Positions 1 to 6,152 of a stretch of 9,962 nucleotides of DNA are shown here, one piece after another. The stretch's first letter is position 1; each line of letters begins with the position of its first letter. The stretch is from NCBI GenBank assembly GCA_023442755.1, contig JAEZXS010000149.1, positions 1 to 9,962 on the forward strand, written 5' to 3'. The notes under the pieces were generated by a model that was not told the origin of the DNA, did not search any database, and worked only from the letters and a program-made list of their open reading frames with translations. Both the position numbers and the translations under genes were made by a program. The stretch is from Pseudomonadota bacterium. GTDB lineage: Bacteria > Desulfobacterota > Syntrophobacteria > Syntrophobacterales > Syntrophobacteraceae.

Positions 1-1
1 T

Positions 2-1003
2 GTGGAAGGCTTTGTCGGGAACTTCAAGACGACCGTTCAGAACGGGGCCGAACCCGAGGTTATCGAACACGGCGTTGCCGTAATCGCCACGGGCGGCCGG
101 CAGTATACCCCGACCGAATACGGGTACGGGAGCGACCCGAGAATCCTGTCGCATCTCGACCTCGACCGCCGGTTCATGGATAACGATCCGCGCCTCAAGG
201 GCATCAACACTGCCGTGTTCGTCCAGTGCGTGGGCTCCCGCGAACCCGACCGGCCGTATTGCAGCCGCGTATGCTGTACGCACTCTCTCGAGAGCGCGCT
301 GCAGCTCAAGAAGTTGAACCCGGACATGAACGTCTACGTGCTCTACCGCGACCTGAGGTCCTACGGCGAACGTGAGACGCTCTACCTGGAAGCCCGTAAA
401 GCCGGGGTCCTCTTCATCCGGTTCCCGGTAAACGACAAACCGAAGGTGGAGGTGGTGGACGGGCAGCTTCGGGTGACGGTCACGGACCATGTCCTTTGCA
501 GGCCGATTACCCTGACCCCCGACCTGCTGACGCTTTCGGCGGCAATCCTGCCGAACGAAACCGAACAGCTGGGACAGTTCTTCAAGGTTCCCGTAAACGA
601 GGACGGTTTCTTCATCGAGGCGCACGCCAAATTGCGGCCGGTCGATTTTGCAACAGACGGCGTATTCCTCTGCGGCCTGGCGCACTATCCCAAGCCGATA
701 GACGAAAGCATCGCGCAGGCACAGGCGGCGGCTTCCCGGGCTGTGACCATTCTGGCCAAGCAGACCATCCTCTTTGCCGGTACAGTCGCCTACACGAACC
801 AACTTGATTGCAGCGCCTGCGCCACCTGCGTGAGCATATGCCCCTACTCCGCGCCCGGATGGAATGAGAAGAGCGGAAAGGCGGAAATCAATCCGGCGCT
901 TTGCAAGGGCTGCGGGCTGTGCGTCGCATCCTGCCGCTCCGGAGCGATCCGGCTGCGCGGATTCGACGATGCTCAGATCTACAGCATGATCGAAAGCGTC
1001 TGA
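2..1003 (+). CDS. hdrA: HdrA-type flavoprotein, electron-bifurcating subunit (3' part; 5' end outside window)
   Basis: This is the C-terminal 333 residues of a heterodisulfide reductase subunit A; the reading frame is open at the window edge, so the FAD-binding N-terminal part lies upstream and the first codon here is not the start. Visible are the HdrA signature QCVGSR (residues 75-80 of the fragment) followed by CSRVCC (87-92), which together supply cysteines of the HdrA core [4Fe-4S] site (C76, C87, C91, C92). The C-terminus holds a two-cluster ferredoxin domain, C270-x2-C-x2-C-x3-C-P and C301-x2-C-x2-C-x3-C; the second motif ends in CR instead of the usual CP. By family knowledge HdrA carries the FAD that splits electron pairs between ferredoxin and the disulfide-active HdrB part in the cytoplasm. 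It is followed after 81 bases by the MvhD-like gene that normally docks onto HdrA. Family assignment is firm; whether an N-terminal extension or fusion exists cannot be seen. Confidence 0.95.
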   Translation: MEGFVGNFKTTVQNGAEPEVIEHGVAVIATGGRQYTPTEYGYGSDPRILSHLDLDRRFMDNDPRLKGINTAVFVQCVGSREPDRPYCSRVCCTHSLESALQLKKLNPDMNVYVLYRDLRSYGERETLYLEARKAGVLFIRFPVNDKPKVEVVDGQLRVTVTDHVLCRPITLTPDLLTLSAAILPNETEQLGQFFKVPVNEDGFFIEAHAKLRPVDFATDGVFLCGLAHYPKPIDESIAQAQAAASRAVTILAKQTILFAGTVAYTNQLDCSACATCVSICPYSAPGWNEKSGKAEINPALCKGCGLCVASCRSGAIRLRGFDDAQIYSMIESV

Positions 1004-1021
1004 TGACAAGGAAATAAGCGG

Positions 1022-1048
1022 CAGCGGAGGGGATTTTCCTCTCCGCTG
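1022..1048 (+). other. strong hairpin between hdrA and flxD
   Basis: Twelve base pairs (1022-1033 with 1037-1048, one G-U pair) close a three-base loop 20 bases after the hdrA stop. The downstream bases are CT-rich (CTCTCTCTATT) and not a clean T-run, so this is at best a leaky terminator or an RNA-stability/processing element within the operon. The 12-bp stem is long enough not to be dismissed as chance, but its function is inferred. Confidence 0.55.
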
Positions 1049-1084
1049 TCCGGCTCTCTCTATTCCAAGCAGGAGTTATGAAAA

Positions 1085-1519
1085 ATGTCCGATTGGGAAC
1101 CGAAAATAGTAGCCTTCCTGTGCAACTGGTGTTCGTACGGCGCGGCTGACCTTGCAGGCGTCAGCCGGTTCCAGTACCCGGCAAATATCAGGGTCATCCG
1201 GGTGCCGTGTTCCGGGCGGATCAACCCCAAGTTCATCCTGGCCGCCCTGCGGCACGGGGCTGACGGCGTATGGGTCTCCGGATGCCATCCCGGGGATTGC
1301 CACTACATCGAAGGCAATCTTTACGCCCGGCGCAAATTCGCTCTGCTCAAGGAACAGCTCGAGTACACCGGCACGATCGAACCCGGCCGCCTCCACTTCT
1401 CCTGGATCTCCTCGGCCGAATCGACCAAGTTTGCCGAAATGGCGCGCAAGGTAGTCGATGCGGTGCGGGCTGCGGGCCCGGCGCAACACTTTATCAAGAA
1501 GCAAGCTGAGGTGGCGTAG
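1085..1519 (+). CDS. flxD: MvhD/FlxD-type [2Fe-2S] electron-transfer subunit
   Basis: A 144-residue protein of the MvhD family (hydrogenase iron-sulfur subunit, also FlxD in Flx-Hdr systems). It has the five family cysteines: C13 and C16 in FLCNWCSYGAADLAG, C42 in the VPCSGR segment, and C67 and C72 in GCHPGDCHY; these hold a [2Fe-2S] cluster in characterised relatives. Its job is to pass electrons from the donor module to the HdrA flavin. In methanogens the donor is a hydrogenase, but no hydrogenase gene is visible here and a FlxA-type flavoprotein is present, so the NADH-linked role is more likely. The start at 1085 is preceded by AGGAG (1071-1075) at nine bases; an ATG at 1078 is out of frame. 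The next gene begins on the base after the stop, which indicates translational coupling. The cysteines are encoded as TGC/TGT; no in-frame TGA (selenocysteine) is present. Confidence 0.93.
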   Translation: MSDWEPKIVAFLCNWCSYGAADLAGVSRFQYPANIRVIRVPCSGRINPKFILAALRHGADGVWVSGCHPGDCHYIEGNLYARRKFALLKEQLEYTGTIEPGRLHFSWISSAESTKFAEMARKVVDAVRAAGPAQHFIKKQAEVA

Positions 1520-2467
1520 ATGCAATCATATACCCAAAAGATCAGAGAAGCGGCCAAACGGCTGCTTTCCGAAAAGCATGTGGACTGTGTGATCGGGTTC
1601 CGCAAGGGCAGCCTGCCGCTCATGAACGAACCGTGCATGGCAAAAACGCCCGCCCAGGCCGACCAGCTCGTCTGGGACGGCAACTGCGGGATCAACCTTG
1701 CCAACTACCTTCCCAAGATGGCCGGCAAGATCGCCATAGTGGCCAAGGGATGCGATTCGCGAAACATCGTCCTCCACCTGCTCGAAAACCAGATAAAGCG
1801 CGAGCAGCTCTATGTACTCGGCGCCCCCTGCCAGGGGATGATCGACAAGCGCCGGATCCTGGACGAGTTGAACGGACAGGAAGCGCTCCAGGCCGAGGAC
1901 GGCAACGGGAAGATCACCGTGTCCGGGAAAGGCTTCGAGAAAAGCTTTGCCCGTTCCGACTACCTCCAGGAAAACTGCGCCATCTGCGCCCACCGCAACC
2001 CGGTGATATACGACGAACTGCTGTCCGACCCGGTGCAGGAGCAGGAAGTGGACCGATATGCCGATATCAGGCAGATCGAGGCCATGCTGCCCGAAGAGAA
2101 GCGCAGGCATTTCGACGAATTGATAGCCCCCTGCGTCCGGTGTTATGCATGCCGGAACGCCTGTCCGATGTGCTACTGCCCGACCTGCTTCGTGGACGAG
2201 GCAAAACCCCAGTGGGTGGGGAAGACAACCGACCCCACCGATACCCGCACCTTCCACTTCCTCAGAGCCTTCCACCTGGCGGGCCGCTGCACGGACTGCG
2301 GCGCATGCGAGCGCGCTTGCCCCGTCGGCATAAAAGTGCGCCAGTTCACCAAAAAGCTCGAAAAGGAAGTCAAGGAACTCTTCGGCTACGAAGCGGGTAT
2401 GGTCCAGGATGCGCGGCCTCCGTTGGATGTCCACCGCCCCGACGACCCCGAGCCGTTCCTGGGATAG
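1520..2467 (+). CDS. flxC: FlxC-like iron-sulfur protein with FrhB-like N-terminus and two [4Fe-4S] motifs
   Basis: A 315-residue cytoplasmic electron carrier. The N-terminal half (about 1-160) resembles the F420-hydrogenase beta-subunit type, with VIGFRKGSLPL, KGCDSRNIVLHLLE and GAPCQGM, then C153 and C156 in CAICAHRNP. The C-terminal half has two ferredoxin motifs: C205-x2-C208-x2-C211-x3-C215-P followed by further cysteines at 218, 220 and 223, and C257-x2-C260-x2-C263-x3-C267-P. By position and size it matches FlxC of Flx-Hdr clusters, probably bridging the flavoprotein FlxA/FlxB side and FlxD. The start codon abuts the flxD stop (TAG then ATG), with GAGGTGG at 1508-1514 as ribosome site. 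The F420 link is only a fold resemblance; nothing here shows F420 use. Older automatic names for such proteins include HdrC-like or 4Fe-4S dicluster protein. Confidence 0.8.
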   Translation: MQSYTQKIREAAKRLLSEKHVDCVIGFRKGSLPLMNEPCMAKTPAQADQLVWDGNCGINLANYLPKMAGKIAIVAKGCDSRNIVLHLLENQIKREQLYVLGAPCQGMIDKRRILDELNGQEALQAEDGNGKITVSGKGFEKSFARSDYLQENCAICAHRNPVIYDELLSDPVQEQEVDRYADIRQIEAMLPEEKRRHFDELIAPCVRCYACRNACPMCYCPTCFVDEAKPQWVGKTTDPTDTRTFHFLRAFHLAGRCTDCGACERACPVGIKVRQFTKKLEKEVKELFGYEAGMVQDARPPLDVHRPDDPEPFLG

Positions 2468-2530
2468 CGTGCGCCTGGAAAATTAGACCCCGCCCGCGGC
2501 GGTCATGACAGATAGAGAAGGGACAGATCG

Positions 2531-3586
2531 ATGTCTGAGATATACATAACCAAAGGGAACTTTCCCGGGATAGTGCAGCGGCTGATGGACCGCTACAGGG
2601 TCTTTGCGCCGGTAAAGCAGGGCCGCTACCACGAATTCGCCGCCCTGGAAAAGGTGCAGGATGCAGACCTGAGCTACAAAAACACCCGTTTTTCGCCGAA
2701 GGGCCTCTTCCATCCCCAGGCCGAGCGGATGTTCGAATACACTCTCGATAAGTCCGAGCCCGATGCGGGCATTCTCAAGAATGCCCCGAAAGATTTCTCG
2801 CCCCGGGTAATCCTGGGCATCCGCCCGTGCGACGCGAGAGCTTTCCAGCTCGACGACGCCAATTTCAACACGGATACGATAAAAGACCCCTGGTGGATCA
2901 AGAGACGCGAAGCAACCACCATGATAGGCCTTGCCTGCAACAGCCCCTGCAGCACCTGTTTCTGCACGGCGATGGGGACCGGTCCTTTCGACACCACGGG
3001 CCTCGACGTCCTTTTGACGGACACCGGCGACGGGTATGCGGCCCAGGTGGTTACCGAAAAAGGAAAAAACCTCCTGGGAATCACTTCCGACTGGCAGTCG
3101 GCATCCGGCGAAATCCAGGCGAAGGTCGAAGAGCTTAAGAAGAACTCCGAGGCCGGCATGGGCAAACCCTTCGACCCGGCGCGGATCGCGGAACGCGACA
3201 TGCTCGAACTTTTCAACTCCCAAATGTGGGACGATGTCGCGTTTGCCTGCATCAACTGCGGCACCTGCACCTTTGCCTGCCCCACCTGCTGGTGTTTCGA
3301 CATCCAGGACGAAGTCTGCGGCCAGAAAGGCGACCGGCTTCGGATGTGGGATTCGTGCATGTTCCCGCTCTTCACCCTGCACGGTTCCGGACACAACCCC
3401 CGGAACAAGAAAGTGCAGCGCGTGCGCCAGCGCTTCATGCACAAGCTGAAATACTATCAGGACAAGTACCGCCAAGGTTCGGCGTGCGTCGGCTGCGGCC
3501 GCTGCGTCCAGGCTTGTCCCGTCAATATCGATATCAGGAAAGTCGGCGGCATCATGGCCTCGTCCGACTGCTCTTGCCCGGCCTAA
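2531..3586 (+). CDS. flxB: FlxB-like 4Fe-4S protein (HydB/AsrA sulfhydrogenase-beta family)
   Basis: A 351-residue iron-sulfur protein of the family of sulfhydrogenase beta subunits and anaerobic sulfite reductase A. Features in order: RPCDARAFQLDD around C100, a cysteine-rich CNSPCSTCFC (C136, C140, C143, C145), then C240-x2-C243-x2-C246-x3-C250-P with extra C253 and C255, and C319-x2-C322-x2-C325-x3-C329-P near the end. In relatives this subunit relays electrons between the FAD/[2Fe-2S] subunit and the rest of the complex, and the immediately downstream gene is exactly that partner (FlxA). A purine-rich AGAAGGGA (2515-2522) precedes the ATG at 2531. The 63-base gap to flxC has no clear promoter. 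It shares with flxC the unusual CP-x-C-x-C extension after its first ferredoxin motif, suggesting common ancestry. Confidence 0.85.
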   Translation: MSEIYITKGNFPGIVQRLMDRYRVFAPVKQGRYHEFAALEKVQDADLSYKNTRFSPKGLFHPQAERMFEYTLDKSEPDAGILKNAPKDFSPRVILGIRPCDARAFQLDDANFNTDTIKDPWWIKRREATTMIGLACNSPCSTCFCTAMGTGPFDTTGLDVLLTDTGDGYAAQVVTEKGKNLLGITSDWQSASGEIQAKVEELKKNSEAGMGKPFDPARIAERDMLELFNSQMWDDVAFACINCGTCTFACPTCWCFDIQDEVCGQKGDRLRMWDSCMFPLFTLHGSGHNPRNKKVQRVRQRFMHKLKYYQDKYRQGSACVGCGRCVQACPVNIDIRKVGGIMASSDCSCPA

Positions 3587-3602
3587 AAGCCGCTTTGCGA
3601 AT

Positions 3603-3607
3603 GGAGG
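3603..3607 (+). promoter_or_regulatory. ribosome binding site that fixes the GTG start of flxA
   Basis: GGAGG lies seven bases before the GTG at 3615, the only start codon in this frame that fits. The site is itself embedded in a five-codon open frame (ATG 3601, TGA 3616-3618) whose stop overlaps the GTG as GTGA; this is probably coincidence, though it could couple translation. Confidence 0.7.
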
Positions 3608-3614
3608 AATTAAG

Positions 3615-4457
3615 GTGAACAATCCTTACCTGCCTTATCCGGTTCGAATCGATTCCGTCACGACGGAAACGACAGATCGCAACTTGAAGACATTCAAGCT
3701 GGTCTTCCTGAATCCGGAAGATGAGGCCAAATTTGCATATACACCCGGTCAGTTCGCCCTTCTTTCGGTTGCGGGCCAGGGCGAGATTCCTATCGGCATC
3801 GCCAGTTCCCCGACCGAAAAAGGCTTTATCAAGTTTACGGTGAACAAGGTCGGAAAAGTCACCAACTTTCTGCACAACATGCAGGCGGGCGACATCATGG
3901 GAGTTCGCGGCCCCATGGGGAACTGCTATCCCTGGGATATCCTCGAGGGCAAAAACCTCGTGATCGTCGGCGGCGGATTCGCCTTCACGACCCTGCGCTC
4001 TTCGATCGTCTACATGCTCGATCCCGCAAACCGGTCCCGCTTCGGCAACATCGACGTCGTCTACGGTGCGCGCCACCCCGGCCTGCTTCTCTACAAGGAA
4101 GAACTTGCCGCCTGGGAACAGCGCAGCGACATCAGAATGCACATAACCGTCGACGGCACCAACGATCCGAACTGGAAGTACAACGTCGGTTTCGTCCCGA
4201 CGGTCACCAAGCAGAAAGCCCCGGGCGCCCAGGATGCTTACGCGATCATCTGCGGCCCCCCGGTCATGATCAAGTTCACGCTGCCCGTCCTCACCGAACT
4301 GGGCTACCCGCCCGAGCGCATCATATCGAGCCTCGAAATGCGGATGAAATGCGGAGTCGGGATATGCGGCCGATGCAATCTCGGTACCGAATACGTGTGC
4401 AAGGACGGTCCGGTGTTTACCCTCGATAAGTTGTCGAAGTTGCCCGGCGAGTATTAA
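3615..4457 (+). CDS. flxA: FlxA-like FAD/NAD(P)H oxidoreductase with C-terminal [2Fe-2S] site
   Basis: A 280-residue flavoprotein of the PyrK/HydG/AsrB group of the ferredoxin-NADP reductase superfamily. The FAD domain (about 1-105) shows TPGQF (43-47) and EIPIGIASSP; the nucleotide domain begins at VIVGGGFAFTTLRS (116 onward) and has the late CGPPVMIKF segment; four cysteines at 246, 251, 254 and 262 form the [2Fe-2S] site typical of this group. It is the entry point for NAD(P)H electrons in the complex, working in the cytoplasm with FlxB just upstream. The glycine-rich loop reads GGGFAFTT where many relatives have GGGxGxAP, so nucleotide preference is uncertain. Start is GTG with GGAGG upstream. 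The gene is followed by an 88-base gap before the HdrBC fusion. Confidence 0.88.
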   Translation: MNNPYLPYPVRIDSVTTETTDRNLKTFKLVFLNPEDEAKFAYTPGQFALLSVAGQGEIPIGIASSPTEKGFIKFTVNKVGKVTNFLHNMQAGDIMGVRGPMGNCYPWDILEGKNLVIVGGGFAFTTLRSSIVYMLDPANRSRFGNIDVVYGARHPGLLLYKEELAAWEQRSDIRMHITVDGTNDPNWKYNVGFVPTVTKQKAPGAQDAYAIICGPPVMIKFTLPVLTELGYPPERIISSLEMRMKCGVGICGRCNLGTEYVCKDGPVFTLDKLSKLPGEY

Positions 4458-4465
4458 GACCGGCC

Positions 4466-4508
4466 TGCTTCCCGAAGCAAAAAGACTCCACGGTGAAATC
4501 CGCGTGGA
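4466..4508 (+). other. two small hairpins in the flxA-hdrBC gap
   Basis: A five-base-pair stem TGCTT/AAGCA (4466-4470 with 4475-4479, four-base loop) is followed by TCCACG/CGTGGA (4487-4492 with 4503-4508, ten-base loop). No T-run follows on the plus strand, so neither is an intrinsic terminator for the operon. They may affect message stability between flxA and the last gene, or be chance. Confidence 0.35.
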
Positions 4509-4533
4509 TCGAATTCAAAATAGCGAATGCCAG

Positions 4534-4540
4534 AAAGGGA
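4534..4540 (+). promoter_or_regulatory. ribosome binding site selecting the ATG at 4546
   Basis: AAAGGGA lies five bases before ATG 4546. The frame is open back to a GTG at 4504, but that codon sits in a hairpin and lacks a comparable site, so 4546 is preferred and removes 14 residues from the longest reading. Confidence 0.7.
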
Positions 4541-4545
4541 TCACA

Positions 4546-5868
4546 ATGCAGGACACTCTTCTTAATCCGAAACTGCCGGATCCGATAAAGACATACCTCA
4601 ACAAGTTTAACCTCAGCCTGTGCCTTACCTGCGGCACCTGCACCAACGGTTGTCCCGCCACCGGCACGCCGAGCCTGAACGGTCTCGATACCAGGAAGGT
4701 TATCCGCATGCTGGCCTTCGGCATGGTGGACGAGGTGATGGAATCGACGTTTCCCTGGGTTTGCACCGGATGCGGCCGATGCGTGCACGGCTGCCCCATG
4801 GGAATCGACGTGGTGGGGCTCATGGGCTACATGAAGGCCCTCCGGCCGCGCGACAAGGTCCCCGGTATCCTCCACAAGGGCGTTCTGAACGTGCTCAAAT
4901 CCGGCAACAACATGGCCATCCCGCAGGAAGATTATTTCTTCCTCATGGCCGACATGGGCAAGGAACTTGCCGAGGAATGCCCCGGGTTCTACGTGCCGAT
5001 CGACAAGGACGGCGCGGATATCCTCTTCTTCCCCAACTCCAAGGAAGTCTTCTCCGATAACGAGGACATGCTCTGGTGGTGGAAGATCTTCTATGCGGCC
5101 AAAGAGAACTGGACCGTCCCTTCCGAAAACTGGGAAGCGGTCGACTGGGGTCTTTTCACCGGAAATGGAGAGGCCACCAAGACACTGGCGAAGAGAAAAA
5201 TCGACATGATGAAAGAGCACCATTTCGGCCGGATGATCATGCCCGACTGCGGCGGCGGTTCCTACGGCTGCAGGAAGGGTATGAAGGAATGCGTACTCGA
5301 AGACCCCAACAACAAGATCGACCACATCTACCTGTACGAATACCTGATGGAAATCATCAAGAGCGGCAGGATCAAGCTGGACAAGAGCCGCAATGCCGGG
5401 AAACGCTTTACCTGGCACGACTCCTGTAAACACGGCCGCGAACTCGAACGCAACTTCGGCAAAGGCTACTTCGAGGAACCGCGCTGGATCCTCCAGCAGT
5501 GCGTGGACGATTTCGTGGATTTTGAACCCAACCGCATGAACAACTTCTGTTGCGGGGCGGGGGGCGGAAACTGGCCCATGCCCTACGAGAAGGAATCGGC
5601 CTATCACGCCCGCTTCAAGTACCAGCAGATCCAGAACAGCGGGGCCGACGTGGTGGTTGTGGGCTGCTCGAACTGCCGCGACCAGATCATGAAGCGTATC
5701 CCCAAGTTCTACCCCGACTGCAAGTACGAAGTGAAATACATCTGGCAGGTCATAGCCGAGAGCCTGGTTCTCGAGCCCTGGAGCGACGAGGAAGTCGCCA
5801 AGTCCGATGCGGAACAGAAGGCCCAGTGGGAACGCCTCGGGTTCAACCCTGACGAGGAAGAAGAATAG
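4546..5868 (+). CDS. fused HdrC-HdrB (HdrD-like) disulfide-active iron-sulfur subunit
   Basis: A 440-residue protein that joins an HdrC-like ferredoxin domain to an HdrB-like CCG domain, as in HdrD-type proteins. The N-terminus has two [4Fe-4S] motifs, C26-x2-C-x2-C-x3-C36-P and C73-x2-C-x2-C-x3-C83-P. The C-terminus has one complete CCG site: C294 (HDSC), C335-C336-G337 (CCGAGGGNWP) and C374-x2-C377 (CSNCRDQIMK), the ligand set for a noncubane [4Fe-4S] cluster. The first CCG domain is degenerate: the CCG position reads FTG (204-206) and the partner motif reads CGGGSYGC (C235, C242). By analogy this subunit reduces or oxidises a disulfide or related sulfur compound using electrons from HdrA; DsrC is a plausible but unproven partner. 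It is the last intact gene of the operon. Ending in an acidic tail DEEEE, it is followed in the same frame by a relic of a second CCG domain. Confidence 0.88.
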   Translation: MQDTLLNPKLPDPIKTYLNKFNLSLCLTCGTCTNGCPATGTPSLNGLDTRKVIRMLAFGMVDEVMESTFPWVCTGCGRCVHGCPMGIDVVGLMGYMKALRPRDKVPGILHKGVLNVLKSGNNMAIPQEDYFFLMADMGKELAEECPGFYVPIDKDGADILFFPNSKEVFSDNEDMLWWWKIFYAAKENWTVPSENWEAVDWGLFTGNGEATKTLAKRKIDMMKEHHFGRMIMPDCGGGSYGCRKGMKECVLEDPNNKIDHIYLYEYLMEIIKSGRIKLDKSRNAGKRFTWHDSCKHGRELERNFGKGYFEEPRWILQQCVDDFVDFEPNRMNNFCCGAGGGNWPMPYEKESAYHARFKYQQIQNSGADVVVVGCSNCRDQIMKRIPKFYPDCKYEVKYIWQVIAESLVLEPWSDEEVAKSDAEQKAQWERLGFNPDEEEE

Positions 5869-5880
5869 AGCGTGAATCGG

Positions 5881-6022
5881 GGCGCGGGCGCGAAGCTTCC
5901 GATTGCCCCTTGCCATAACTGCCGCGATCAGATAATGAAGAAGTTTCGTCAGGAACAAGGCCCCACGGCCCGTCGACGGACATCGCCTCTGGGAGCTTGA
6001 AGCGGACTCCCTCATTATTGAT
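5881..6022 (+). pseudogene. remnant of the C-terminal end of a second HdrB/HdrD-type CCG domain
   Basis: Directly after the hdrBC stop, and in the same frame, codons 5887-5940 read GAKLPIAPCHNCRDQIMK. This aligns without gaps to residues 366-383 of the intact upstream protein (GADVVVVGCSNCRDQIMK), and PCHNC is the common form of this motif in other HdrD-like proteins. A second match, LWELEADSLIID (about 5987-6022), corresponds to the IWQVIAESLVLE segment, but it lies one frame over. The interval between the two matches is 49 bases here against 48 in the intact gene, so a single inserted base explains the shift. Nothing upstream of the remnant resembles the rest of the protein. It is best read as the tail of a deleted tandem paralog; duplication of only the 3' end of the neighbour is less likely because the residues differ. 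Not expected to make a functional protein. Confidence 0.75.
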
Positions 6023-6068
6023 TGCGTGAGGAATAAGCCGGAAAATTGTTCCGGTCATCCGTTCAAAT

Positions 6069-6108
6069 AAGCCCCGGAATCACTATTATTGTGTGCATGG
6101 GGCTTTTT
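6069..6108 (+). terminator. intrinsic terminator closing the Flx-Hdr operon
   Basis: AAGCCCC (6069-6075) pairs with GGGGCTT (6099-6105), and the T-run covers 6104-6108. The 23-base loop contains a minor CAC/GTG pairing. The position between the last operon gene and the next start fits termination. Confidence 0.75.
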
Positions 6109-6152
6109 CGCGTTGTGAACGATACTTTTGACTACTCCCGCTATGGAACGAG

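Noticed and set aside
3601..3618. Five-codon open frame overlapping the GTG start of flxA
   Set aside because: It is explained by the ribosome site GGAGG following an AT; a similar four-codon frame (8578-8592) precedes the DUF4238 start in the same way.
2483..3622. Long minus-strand open frame of 379 codons opposite flxB
   Set aside because: It is antisense to a gene with clear ferredoxin motifs; the long frame follows from GC-rich third positions, and its translation has no recognisable domain.
3641..3650. GGTTCGAATC, which looks like a tRNA T-arm
   Set aside because: It encodes residues of FlxA in frame, and no acceptor stem or anticodon arm can be built around it.
4417..6015. Minus-strand open frame of 532 codons opposite hdrBC
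   Set aside because: Antisense to the HdrBC fusion; His- and Val-rich low-quality translation typical of a shadow frame.
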